Assembly (NCBI GenBank): GCA_016874735.1
Contig: VGTI01000025.1
Span: 1-51,362, forward strand
Source: Deltaproteobacteria bacterium
GTDB taxonomy: Bacteria > Bdellovibrionota_B > Oligoflexia > Oligoflexales > CAIYRB01
Direction of reading: 5' to 3'
DNA length: 51,362 bases
Shown here: positions 25,701-33,006 of the stretch, one piece after another
How positions within the stretch are numbered: the first letter of the stretch is position 1
How the letters are laid out: each line of letters starts with the position of its first letter
Position numbers and translations under genes: made by a program
Notes under the pieces: generated by a model
The model's database searches: none
What the model was told of the DNA's origin: nothing
What the model saw: only the letters and a program-made list of their open reading frames with translations

Positions 25701-26217
25701 ACGCAAGTTGCCCTGCCCCATTAACAGCCAGAAAATGCCCCGCACTTGGTCTAGATCCCACGTTGAGAGACAGGACACCGTTGGCATCGTAACCGATGGT
25801 CTTATCATCAACTGGCACCCTTAGGGCCATTGGCGCATAGCTGTAACGTTGACGTGGATAAGTTTTATCCGCTGTGCTCACTTCGACATACACACTACTG
25901 GTGCCGTCACCAAATATGGCATCAGCATCTGCAGCGCTGAGCGAAGGCGCCACTGTAAAGACACCCTGACTTAACGTGACTGCCAGGAATTCGAGAGTGG
26001 GTCCAAGCTGCGTTCCGTCTACTGCGGCGGACCAAAAACGCAACTTAATGTCGAGAGGTCCAGCCAGAGGCGCTCCAGACTCAGCGGTCAAGCGTCCCGA
26101 GTAGCTGAGTGCAAACGGTGCCGCCCAGACAGAGATTGGCGCGCCAAACAATACAGCTCCCACGAATAGCCCAAAGGCTATCGCAAGACTGCTCCACTTG
26201 TGTTTGCCGCACCGCAT
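22708..26217 (-). CDS. Large secreted tail-fibre-like repeat protein
   Basis: This 1169-residue exported protein has a signal peptide (core around LAIAFGLFVGAVLFG, cleavage near VWA-APFAL). An N-terminal domain (FALSYSGRL, then FRFW- and GVFTV-type strands, about residues 35-140) resembles those of secreted fibre-like proteins in predatory and delta-type bacteria. The body carries at least six GGTG modules, such as ISQGGTGLGTTPANGQVLIG, of the kind found in phage tail fibres and trimeric adhesins. Near the C-terminus are NIGVGTSTPTAKL-type strands typical of shaft-to-tip transitions, then a beta-rich end domain. I see no intramolecular chaperone domain. ATG 26217 follows AGGG; 41 extra codons upstream precede the signal and are unlikely. 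It is probably a cell-surface adhesin or fibre, cotranscribed with the glycine-rich gene. Confidence 0.82.
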   Translation of the reverse strand: MRCGKHKWSSLAIAFGLFVGAVLFGAPISVWAAPFALSYSGRLTAESGAPLAGPLDIKLRFWSAAVDGTQLGPTLEFLAVTLSQGVFTVAPSLSAADADAIFGDGTSSVYVEVSTADKTYPRQRYSYAPMALRVPVDDKTIGYDANGVLSLNVGSRPSAGHFLAVNGAGQLAWESPPLTNLAGQTLSTATPSSGQVMTFSGGEWRPLIPSLGNSSGTLTVGSGGTGVSSFTNNGVLIGAGSMPLSATAAGNQHQVLTVDGNGAPLFGAVQLGQAHAVTGLLPITRGGTGADLTSSGGNGQYLKQATLGGAVTVGALTATDINAALGYTPLSKAGDTVTGALHLSANDVKDAGNVTLAAAKTLGLGVFDANSEPTMIQLLDASGALSLDKGRVWFNKSTNQIKFWDGSTALSLGVSGAGVQSLNGQTGSGQSFAVVSTGTSPAITSNANVHTLNLPMATASGVTAGLLTNADYTALKAKPDAVSAGTGIAVANTSGTAMISLLPIGTGGTYTKVITNAQGQVSGATTLDPTDLPPMAATKITSGQLSVTQGGTGVSGFTNGGVVVGSSGMLSSTAAGSSGNVLIVGASGPEFSAVNLASTAAVSGVLGTAHGGTGVNGAAVFPSSGTVVTRDAAETLTGKTLTTAVINGSSTISGVTVIDTTGTVTSGALTVLGEARVHGDGTSANKLTFTDKGSVNSISLKAPDTLTASAVFTLPSADGGSGYVLNTDGSGNLGWTAGMPPVGAAIGDLTGSFPAPQLAASGVIAGTYTKVAVDAKGRAIFGDTLVASDLPPIPGTLVSVGAVAVAHGGTGASTANEGFNALSPMAANGDLIYGGTSGAATRLAGNTTTVKRFLSSTGSGAAANAPQWNTLASSDLPAHNASLITSGQLAISQGGTGLGTTPANGQVLIGNGAGYSLTTLTPGTGINVTNSSGTVTIAATADASTKVSLSGDTMTGPLTIPSNGLTVGNNQLALASGRVGVGVTLPARALDIESSDGYQVRIGNTQASQNYDVGRDASAGALSFYGNQTGSTGYSFGGVDGTRMVIDAAGNIGVGTSTPTAKLQVAGQIVSSQTVVASGATADFAAGNVQVLQSVGGTAITLNNMQDGGAYTLIVSDPTSRTYTFTNCTNPHWLYTNGPTTVNTRTIYTIIKTTESSATHCYISWITGL

Positions 26218-26332
26218 GGCAACCCTAACTGACGAGAGAGTCGGTACATGTAAACGCTCTCCCCCACTGGATTTTGTCGGCAAAACCGTGGAAAAACTTA
26301 GGATCGCAGGAGGGCGGACCGCCGGCGCACAC

Positions 26333-26360
26333 TTTATCAAATTATTTCAGGATGTTACAA
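26333..26360 (-). promoter_or_regulatory. Possible promoter of the fibre-like gene
   Basis: Reading the minus strand, TTGTAA (26360-26355) and GATAAA (26338-26333) are separated by 16 bases, a fair match to a sigma-70 promoter. It would give a leader of about 110 bases before ATG 26217 and place transcription just after trpA. Similar matches arise by chance in A+T-rich DNA. Confidence 0.3.
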
Positions 26361-26375
26361 CCAACGATGCAGCCT

Positions 26376-27146
26376 TCAAACCGCGGCTTTTAACTCCTGC
26401 CAAAGAGTCTTCACGCCAGAAATTCCCTTTTCCTGAAATGCCTGCAAGGAAGCCGTGCCGATCACTGCCAAATCGGCGATGCCTCTAAGCTGCCTGACAT
26501 CCTCGGCACCGCGGACGCCAAAGCCAACGGCGATGGGCACCTGCGTAAAGGCTCTGATGCGACGGACGAAATCGCCGACCGGCGTGAAATCCGACTTTGC
26601 TCCCGTCACGCCTGCCCGAGCCACGGCATAAATCAGACCACGCGCATCACGACAAATCTCAGGTAGTCGTCCCTCAGTCACATTAGGGGGAATGACCCGA
26701 ACGTTAGCGAAACCAGTCGCGGCACCAGCGAGCTCTAATGCAGCGGCATGCTCGACTGGTAAGTCTGGCACAATCACTCCGGTGGCGCCATGCTCCACCG
26801 CGTCGGTGACGAATTCCTGGTAGCCGCGTTGATAGATGACGTTGAGATACGACATAAACAAAAAACGCACATGTGGATATGCTGCGCTCATTTCGCGTAA
26901 AAGAGCTAGCGAGGCCTGATAATCCACCCCTTGAGCTATGGCCTTGTGGTTGGCCGCAAGAAAGAGAGCACCGTCGGCCATCGGCTCGGAAAAGGGAATC
27001 TGAATCTCAATCACCTTAACCCCAGCCTCAACCATCGTCTCAATCATACTGCGGGCGACTGCGGGCGACGGAAAATCAGCGATCACATGCCCCATCAGGC
27101 TGATGGATTCAGCTTTAGCCCGTAAATTCCAATCAAATTTAGGCAT
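26376..27146 (-). CDS. trpA: Tryptophan synthase alpha chain
   Basis: TrpA cleaves indole-3-glycerol phosphate to indole and glyceraldehyde 3-phosphate and passes indole through a tunnel to TrpB in the cytoplasmic alpha2-beta2 complex. The catalytic glutamate lies in IEIQIPFSEPMADG and the catalytic aspartate in the ADG of the same block; ARAGVTG and VGFGV phosphate-binding loops are present. The length of 256 residues is normal. The block reads SEP rather than the commoner SDP and lacks the usual proline after ADG, a divergent but plausible variant. Its ATG overlaps the trpB stop region by eight bases, indicating coupled translation. The rest of the trp pathway is not in this window. Confidence 0.96.
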   Translation of the reverse strand: MPKFDWNLRAKAESISLMGHVIADFPSPAVARSMIETMVEAGVKVIEIQIPFSEPMADGALFLAANHKAIAQGVDYQASLALLREMSAAYPHVRFLFMSYLNVIYQRGYQEFVTDAVEHGATGVIVPDLPVEHAAALELAGAATGFANVRVIPPNVTEGRLPEICRDARGLIYAVARAGVTGAKSDFTPVGDFVRRIRAFTQVPIAVGFGVRGAEDVRQLRGIADLAVIGTASLQAFQEKGISGVKTLWQELKAAV

Positions 27147-28446
27147 GGTCCTGCTCCATCATGCTGTCAGCCTTGTGCTTAAGAAACTTGGCCCATGAGG
27201 CGTCACCAAGGGCTGATGCAATCGTAAAGATATCTTTATCGCCACGACCAGAGAGGTTGACGAGCAGTGAGTCACTGGACTTTAGCCGCGGTGCCTCGCG
27301 GATGGCTACCGCCAAGCCGTGAGCTGACTCCAAAGCCGGAATGATACCCTCGTAGCGCATCAGGAGACGCACCGCTTCGACCACCTCCTGATCGAGTGCA
27401 ACTGCCATCGTCAAACGTTTAGCCTCAGATAAGGCCGCAATAAGGGGAGACACACCGACGTAATCAAGCCCGGCTGCAACTGAATGCGTATCGAGCATTT
27501 GCCCGTCACGCGTCTGCAAAAAGAGAGTCTCATAGCCCTGAGCAATCCCGCGGCGCCCTTGACCACCTGCGATCCGCGCCGCGTGCTCACCTGAGCCTGA
27601 TCCACGCCCCCCGGCTTCAGCACCCACAAGGGTGACTTCAGGCTCATCGAGAAATCCCTGAAAAATACCGAGAGCATTCGAACCACCACCGACACAGGCA
27701 TACACACGGCTAGGAAGCCGCCCTGTTAATTGCAGCATCTGCGCCCGCGCTTCCGTCCCAGCGACGCTCTGTAGCCAGGCCACAATGGCAGGGAAGGGAT
27801 GAGGCCCGCAAGCTGTACCAAGCAGATAGTGGGTAGTCGCAAAATTTGTCGACCAATCGCGCAAGGCCTCGTTGATGGCGTCTTTAAGTGTGCGAGCGCC
27901 AGCCTCGACGGCCACCACTTTGGCACCCATTTGTTCCATCCAAAAAACGTTGGGCCGCTGCCGCTCAACGTCTTCTGCCCCCATATAAATCACGGCCTCA
28001 AGGCCAAAGCGCGCCGCCATAGTCGCGGTCGCGATGCCGTGCTGGCCCGCACCGGTCTCGGCGATTACGCGCTTTTTACCTAGGCGGCGGGTAATCAGTC
28101 CCTGACCGATGACATTATTGACCTTGTGAGCTCCAGTCTGGCCCAGATCCTCGCGCTTAAGAAAGATTTGAGCGCCACCTAAATACCTACTCAGGTGCGG
28201 CAGGGGTGTCACTGGCGTAGGGCGTCCACTAAATGTCGCCAGCTCACGCCAATACTCAGCCCAAAACACGGGATCGTGCCTGACAGAGGCGAATACCTGC
28301 TCGAGTTCCTGGAGATTCGGGCGAAGGATCTCCGGCACATAGGCACCACCAAAGGCTCCAAAGTATCCACGGGCATCTGGCAATAAAGGCCGCTTAGGTG
28401 GCTGCGGCGGCGCCACAGTCGCAAGTAGATCCGTCGACGCCGTCAT
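27139..28446 (-). CDS. trpB: Tryptophan synthase beta chain
   Basis: TrpB condenses indole with serine to tryptophan using pyridoxal phosphate. The cofactor lysine is in GAHKVNNV, the phosphate-binding loop is CVGGGSNALG, and GRGDKD lies near the C-terminus. The 435-residue length is slightly long, from a proline-rich N-terminal extension of about 25 residues ahead of the conserved GYFGAFGGAYVPE. ATG 28446 has AGGAGG six bases upstream, an excellent start; the longer open frame runs back across the preceding lipoprotein gene and is not used. It sits 16 bases after that lipoprotein and overlaps trpA by eight bases. Confidence 0.97.
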   Translation of the reverse strand: MTASTDLLATVAPPQPPKRPLLPDARGYFGAFGGAYVPEILRPNLQELEQVFASVRHDPVFWAEYWRELATFSGRPTPVTPLPHLSRYLGGAQIFLKREDLGQTGAHKVNNVIGQGLITRRLGKKRVIAETGAGQHGIATATMAARFGLEAVIYMGAEDVERQRPNVFWMEQMGAKVVAVEAGARTLKDAINEALRDWSTNFATTHYLLGTACGPHPFPAIVAWLQSVAGTEARAQMLQLTGRLPSRVYACVGGGSNALGIFQGFLDEPEVTLVGAEAGGRGSGSGEHAARIAGGQGRRGIAQGYETLFLQTRDGQMLDTHSVAAGLDYVGVSPLIAALSEAKRLTMAVALDQEVVEAVRLLMRYEGIIPALESAHGLAVAIREAPRLKSSDSLLVNLSGRGDKDIFTIASALGDASWAKFLKHKADSMMEQDHA

Positions 28447-28462
28447 CAACCACCTCCTAGAT

Positions 28463-28855
28463 TTAGTACTCTGGCAGCGGGGCCGCGCCTGGTGCATGAC
28501 CGGCTGCAGGAGCCACGGGCGCAGCGGCACCTACGTGGCCACGCGTCGTGTCATCGGGAAAGCTAGAACTGAAAGAATAATTACCGACCGTGCCGTCGGG
28601 ATTCCAATAAAACTTGAGTTCCTTCTGATGACTGGCTCCGATCAGTCGGTATCTATAAAATCCATAGGTCCAAGTAGGCTTACCGCTGGAGCTACCAACC
28701 GAATAGGGATCTCTCAGGAGCAGCTTCACGTCTTGCATGCTCGTCTTATTGGGTTGAATCCAACTTATGTCGGAGCGGAAATCCCTCCCCTCCGTCACGC
28801 AGGCCGATACCAAGCCAAGTAAACCTGCTACAACTAATGAACGGTACTTTCGCAT
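28463..28855 (-). CDS. BamE/SmpA-like lipoprotein
   Basis: This is a 130-residue lipoprotein with signal LVSAC (Cys19). Residues about 28-90 resemble the SmpA/BamE fold: SDISWIQPNKTSMQDVKLLL matches the family pattern of a helix after a glycine or asparagine-Lys-Thr turn, followed by a DPYSVG loop and a WTYGFYRYRL strand. BamE proteins help assemble outer-membrane proteins, but many paralogues have other envelope roles. The C-terminal 30 residues are Ala/Pro-rich and probably disordered. GAGGAGATTTT precedes ATG 28855. It is immediately upstream of trpB on the same strand, which is likely cotranscription without functional linkage. The family assignment is moderate. Confidence 0.7.
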   Translation of the reverse strand: MRKYRSLVVAGLLGLVSACVTEGRDFRSDISWIQPNKTSMQDVKLLLRDPYSVGSSSGKPTWTYGFYRYRLIGASHQKELKFYWNPDGTVGNYSFSSSFPDDTTRGHVGAAAPVAPAAGHAPGAAPLPEY

Positions 28856-28951
28856 AAAATCTCCTCTCGCTTACTCCAAATCATAGCTTACTTAACCTTG
28901 GCGACAACATCGAATTCGCCAAGGCCTGACTGCCACGTCTACTCCTCAGAT

Positions 28952-29725
28952 CTACACAAACGCCTGAAATATCATGATAACGAGGGGCAAACCCAGTCCT
29001 ACGAGCTCACCTAGCGGCAGTATATCAGAGATCACCGCTACGCGATGCCTGGCGACCCCAAGCTGCTCGTCACTCCACTCATCGAGAAGACACCGTTTAT
29101 CAACCAGTAAACTCAATCCGCGACTTAATTCACGCTCAGTCAGCGCCTCGATCGCTGCCGACCAGGGTCCAGATGAACCAGCATCACCGTCAATGTGACA
29201 GGCCAACCAGGATGCGACCACCCCAAAGCCAGGACCCAACTGCGACGTCCAGGGAGGAATCTGCGCAAGCCGAAAGATCAAAGCACCAGCTATGAACACG
29301 CCAAATGCCAGACCTCCGCTGAGAATCTGTGCGGCTAGATGACTGTGCCGTAGCGTCCCACCCGGCTCCATAACGACGATACCTAGGGCCACCAGTCCTG
29401 CCAAACTGCCGCGACTCCAGTATAGACTCAAGAGTTCTCGTTGCTCGCGTAGGACTTTCTCCGCCGCAGTCAATTGACGTTCTAAACTACAGAGGCTTTC
29501 GTAAATCGATCTACCACCGAGCCAAGCGTGATCAATGACACGAACAAGCTCTGATGGTAACTCTGAGTCACTGCTCACAGGGCGCCAGTCCAAGTCACCG
29601 GACCGCACTTTGATGCGAATCAGACGGAGCTGCGCGCGCAGGTGCTTCAATGCCGCCACACTCTGGTCCCACATGCCTGGCCTGGTCAACCAACAGAGGA
29701 CTAAAAAAAATATCGCTCCCAGCAT
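28952..29725 (-). CDS. Membrane protein, faint type II secretion F resemblance
   Basis: This 257-residue protein has hydrophobic segments at about 3-14, 105-120, 131-152 and 236-256. Between the first and second lies a helical cytoplasmic stretch with LPSELVRVIDHAWLGGRSI, followed by a heptad-like segment rich in Leu, Glu and Arg. The layout (cytoplasmic helical domain, paired helices, second cytoplasmic helical region, final helix) faintly resembles TadB/GspF-type platform proteins, but I see no diagnostic motif and do not assign it. AAGGGG is placed before ATG 29725. It follows the RND gene by 118 bases on the same strand. Confidence 0.6.
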   Translation of the reverse strand: MLGAIFFLVLCWLTRPGMWDQSVAALKHLRAQLRLIRIKVRSGDLDWRPVSSDSELPSELVRVIDHAWLGGRSIYESLCSLERQLTAAEKVLREQRELLSLYWSRGSLAGLVALGIVVMEPGGTLRHSHLAAQILSGGLAFGVFIAGALIFRLAQIPPWTSQLGPGFGVVASWLACHIDGDAGSSGPWSAAIEALTERELSRGLSLLVDKRCLLDEWSDEQLGVARHRVAVISDILPLGELVGLGLPLVIMIFQAFV

Positions 29726-29843
29726 AGATTATGCCCCTTCGCTCAAGGGCACGAGATCTATCAGAGCTGCGACGCGAACGCCAACGACATGCGTCTCATC
29801 AATGGCAAAGACTATTTTGGCTACAGCTATCTAGCAGGGCGTA

Positions 29844-32800
29844 TCATCTAGCGGCATCCGCCGAAGCCTTATTCCCTTCACACCTTTTACCGTTACCGAT
29901 GATGTGTATCAGCTGCGAAGCTTTGTCGGACACCCAGTAGAAAAATGGCAGGATCGCTGGCACGACGATCAGACTTAAGATTGTCGAGCTTATCACCCCC
30001 CCGATAATGGCAACGCCCATACTAACGCGCTGCTTACTGGCTTCGTTTAGACCAACAGCAACCGGAATAGTCCCGGCGATGAGTGCCAACGACGTCATGA
30101 GGATCGGTCTTAGCCGCGTCTTCCCAGCCAACTGAATAGCCTCCTTGAGTGCCATACCCTCAGAGCGCTTTTGATTGGTGAAGTCGACGAGCAGTATGGA
30201 GTTTTTGCAGCATACCCCCATGAGCATCAACATACCCAGGCCGCTGAATAAATTGATCGACTCGTGCCGCATGAGCAGCGCCACAAAGGCACCACAAAGT
30301 GCCAATGGCAACGTGGCGATGATGGTCAGCGGTGTCACAAATGACTCGTAAAGACTTGAGAGCACCAGATAGATAAATGTAATCGCCAGGATCAACACAA
30401 GTCCCATGGAATCGGCCAGCTCGGCAAAATTCTCGCTCTCACCGATAAACGCGTAGTTAACACCTGCCGGCAACTTGAGATCACCCGACTTAAACTGTTT
30501 TTCAATATCGTTTACAAGATCGCCGATCCCGGCCCCGGCAGCAAGGTCAGCAGACAGCTGTATATAGCGGCTACGGTTTTGCCGATCGATCGACGCTTGG
30601 GCAACGGTTTCCTTGACATCAGCAACATCAGGCAGGCGGACTAAGCGATTGTTTAAATTCATCACGGAAATCTTGTTGAAATCACGCCGCAGATCCCGAT
30701 CACCGTCTTTCATCATGACACGTACTTCGTACTCATAGCCGGCCGTCCTGAATACGGTGGCTGGGATCCCCTGAACCTGCGCCCTGAGTTCCTGCCCGAG
30801 CAACGCTGTGTTCATGCCGTAAATCTCAGCCCGACCAGGTTTTAGCTCAAAACTAAACTCTTTCTTGCCGGTACGGTCGTTGGTATCCAAATCTTTCAGC
30901 CTTGGGTCCTTGCGTAGATGAGCCAGTAGCTTTGCGACATAAATACGGAGATTTTCGGTATCATCACTGAGAAGATTGAGCATGAATGGATGCCCCTTGG
31001 CGCCACCCGTGAAGTCAAAATCCTGAACCGTGGGCTTAGCGTAACTGAAGCTGCTGAGCTTTTCTCGTACGTCTTCTTTGATCGCACTGAGGGCTCTTTT
31101 ACGCTGAGTTGATGGCTTTAATCGCACGTAAAAGTCAGCCTTGTTTGGTTCCCCGTTACGACTCCCTACCGTCATCTGCACGGTGTCGATCTCGGCTAAT
31201 TGCGTTAGGACGTTCTCGACCTCGCGGGACACCTCATCCATCCGGTTGAGATTAGTTCCTTGCGGCAATTCCAGATTTACCGTGAATTCGCCGGCGTCCT
31301 GCGTTGGCAGAAACGTTTTAGTGATCGAACCAACTGTGGCAAAGCAGGCGAAACAGACAGCGAGGGTGACTAGCACGGTTGAGATCGGAAATCGCACTAC
31401 TACACGAATAAGCTTCTCATAGCCATTTTCAAGATTAGTCTGCAGTCGGTCAAAGCCCTTTAACAAGCCACCGATGGTATACCTGTAAAATACTGACTCT
31501 GTAACTCCACTACTGTGAGTTTTGCCAGCAAAATAGGCTGAAAGCATTGGCGCTATGGTCAATGCATCAAATAGACTAATAATCATGGCAAAGCAGATTG
31601 TCAGACCAAAATTAGCCAAGATTTTTCCGACCAATCCTGTAGTGAGTGCAATAGGACCAAACACCGACATTACGACTAAAGTGGTTGCAACGACTGCCAG
31701 CGTCACCTCAGAGGTACCTTTACTAGCAGCCTCACGCGGGCTCATCCCCTGCTCGATGTAGCGGAATATATTTTCACGCACGACGATCGCGTCGTCGATC
31801 AAGAGACCGACCACAAGACTAAGCGCCAGTAGCGTCACCACATTGATGCTGAGACCAAAGGCTTGCATCAAAATAAAAGATCCCAAAAGAGAGTTAGGCA
31901 AAGCTAGACCGGTAATTAAAGTTGAGCGAAAGTTACCAAGAAAAAGAAAAACCACGATAACCGTCAGCACAATCCCGAGAAATATACTCTCATTGACGTC
32001 AGAAATATTCAGATTGATTTCGCGACTCCCGTCACGCACCAACGTCAACTTAAGACTTGGATCTTGCGACTGCAAAAACTTCTCTAGCTTAGGCATGTCA
32101 TCGCGAACGCGTTTGGCCAGAGCCACAGTGTTGGTCTTTGATTGCTTAAAGACTTGGATGAGCACCGCCTTCTTGCCGTCGACGTAGACCCTATTTTTCT
32201 CATCCTCAAGCGCATCGACTACGACACCTACGTCGCGAATGCGGGTGGGATTATCGTTACCAAAGAGATTTAGGACGCTCGCTTCGATCTCCTTGAGAGA
32301 AGTAAATTCGCCCCGGCTGCGAAACACTTTTTCCTCAGCTCCGTCGTTTACCTTACCAGCTGGGATGTTGGCACCGGTGTCAGCGAGGCGCCCCGCGACG
32401 TATCGTGCCGACAGTCCTCTTTCGCGCAACTTGTCACGATCGAGTAGAACCTGTACTTCACGCTTACGACCACCAAGCACAGTTACGCTACCCACGTCAC
32501 GAATTTGCTGGAGACGTGGTTTAATCAGTTGATCCGCGAGGTCAAAAAGTTTGGCCGCTCCCATCTCACTCTGGACGCCAATCGTCACAATGGGTTGATC
32601 AGAGAAGTCAAAGGCCTGCACTATCGGCTCTTTGACACCGAGCGGAAAGCGCACCTTGGCCTGACTCACCTTGTCACGGATCCTTTGCTCCGACTGTTTA
32701 ATGTCCTGATCCATGTAAAACTCGGCCACGACCTGGCTCACACCCTCGAAGCTGGCCGAGGTCACGCGCTTCAGACCAGCGATAGTGCTGACGGCGTCCT

Positions 32801-33002
32801 CTATTGGTTTAGTGACTAGAGTTTCAAGCTCGCGCGGCCCGGTGCCCGGATAGGCTGTGATCACACTGATCACAGGTGGTGCGACGTCAGGAAACATTTC
32901 GACGCTCAACCGCTTCATCGAGACGTATCCCAGCACCAGCATAATAATGACTAGGCAGGAGACAAAGATCGGTCGACGGATGGAAAGATCAGCGATATTC
33001 AT
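29844..33002 (-). CDS. RND-family efflux transporter, inner-membrane subunit
   Basis: This 1052-residue protein is a proton-driven RND (HAE1/AcrB-type) exporter that moves drugs or other amphiphiles from periplasm or inner membrane into a TolC channel. The N-terminal LSIRRPIF and the first helix are typical; the proton-relay pair is intact in VGLLIDDAIVVRENI (helix 4) and the matching lysine in CCKNSILLVDF (helix 10). Two large periplasmic loops give the normal twelve-helix topology, and the length is normal. ATG 33002 has AGGGA eight bases upstream; an extension of 17 residues from 33053 overlaps tolC and is unlikely. It starts 4 bases after the TolC gene. No membrane-fusion (HlyD/AcrA) adaptor gene is beside it, which is unusual. 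Confidence 0.95.
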   Translation of the reverse strand: MNIADLSIRRPIFVSCLVIIMLVLGYVSMKRLSVEMFPDVAPPVISVITAYPGTGPRELETLVTKPIEDAVSTIAGLKRVTSASFEGVSQVVAEFYMDQDIKQSEQRIRDKVSQAKVRFPLGVKEPIVQAFDFSDQPIVTIGVQSEMGAAKLFDLADQLIKPRLQQIRDVGSVTVLGGRKREVQVLLDRDKLRERGLSARYVAGRLADTGANIPAGKVNDGAEEKVFRSRGEFTSLKEIEASVLNLFGNDNPTRIRDVGVVVDALEDEKNRVYVDGKKAVLIQVFKQSKTNTVALAKRVRDDMPKLEKFLQSQDPSLKLTLVRDGSREINLNISDVNESIFLGIVLTVIVVFLFLGNFRSTLITGLALPNSLLGSFILMQAFGLSINVVTLLALSLVVGLLIDDAIVVRENIFRYIEQGMSPREAASKGTSEVTLAVVATTLVVMSVFGPIALTTGLVGKILANFGLTICFAMIISLFDALTIAPMLSAYFAGKTHSSGVTESVFYRYTIGGLLKGFDRLQTNLENGYEKLIRVVVRFPISTVLVTLAVCFACFATVGSITKTFLPTQDAGEFTVNLELPQGTNLNRMDEVSREVENVLTQLAEIDTVQMTVGSRNGEPNKADFYVRLKPSTQRKRALSAIKEDVREKLSSFSYAKPTVQDFDFTGGAKGHPFMLNLLSDDTENLRIYVAKLLAHLRKDPRLKDLDTNDRTGKKEFSFELKPGRAEIYGMNTALLGQELRAQVQGIPATVFRTAGYEYEVRVMMKDGDRDLRRDFNKISVMNLNNRLVRLPDVADVKETVAQASIDRQNRSRYIQLSADLAAGAGIGDLVNDIEKQFKSGDLKLPAGVNYAFIGESENFAELADSMGLVLILAITFIYLVLSSLYESFVTPLTIIATLPLALCGAFVALLMRHESINLFSGLGMLMLMGVCCKNSILLVDFTNQKRSEGMALKEAIQLAGKTRLRPILMTSLALIAGTIPVAVGLNEASKQRVSMGVAIIGGVISSTILSLIVVPAILPFFYWVSDKASQLIHIIGNGKRCEGNKASADAAR

Positions 33003-33006
33003 GGCG

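Noticed and set aside
21814-26217. Prophage
   Set aside because: The fibre-like and glycine-rich proteins have Sec signal peptides, and there are no capsid, terminase, integrase or lysis genes around them.
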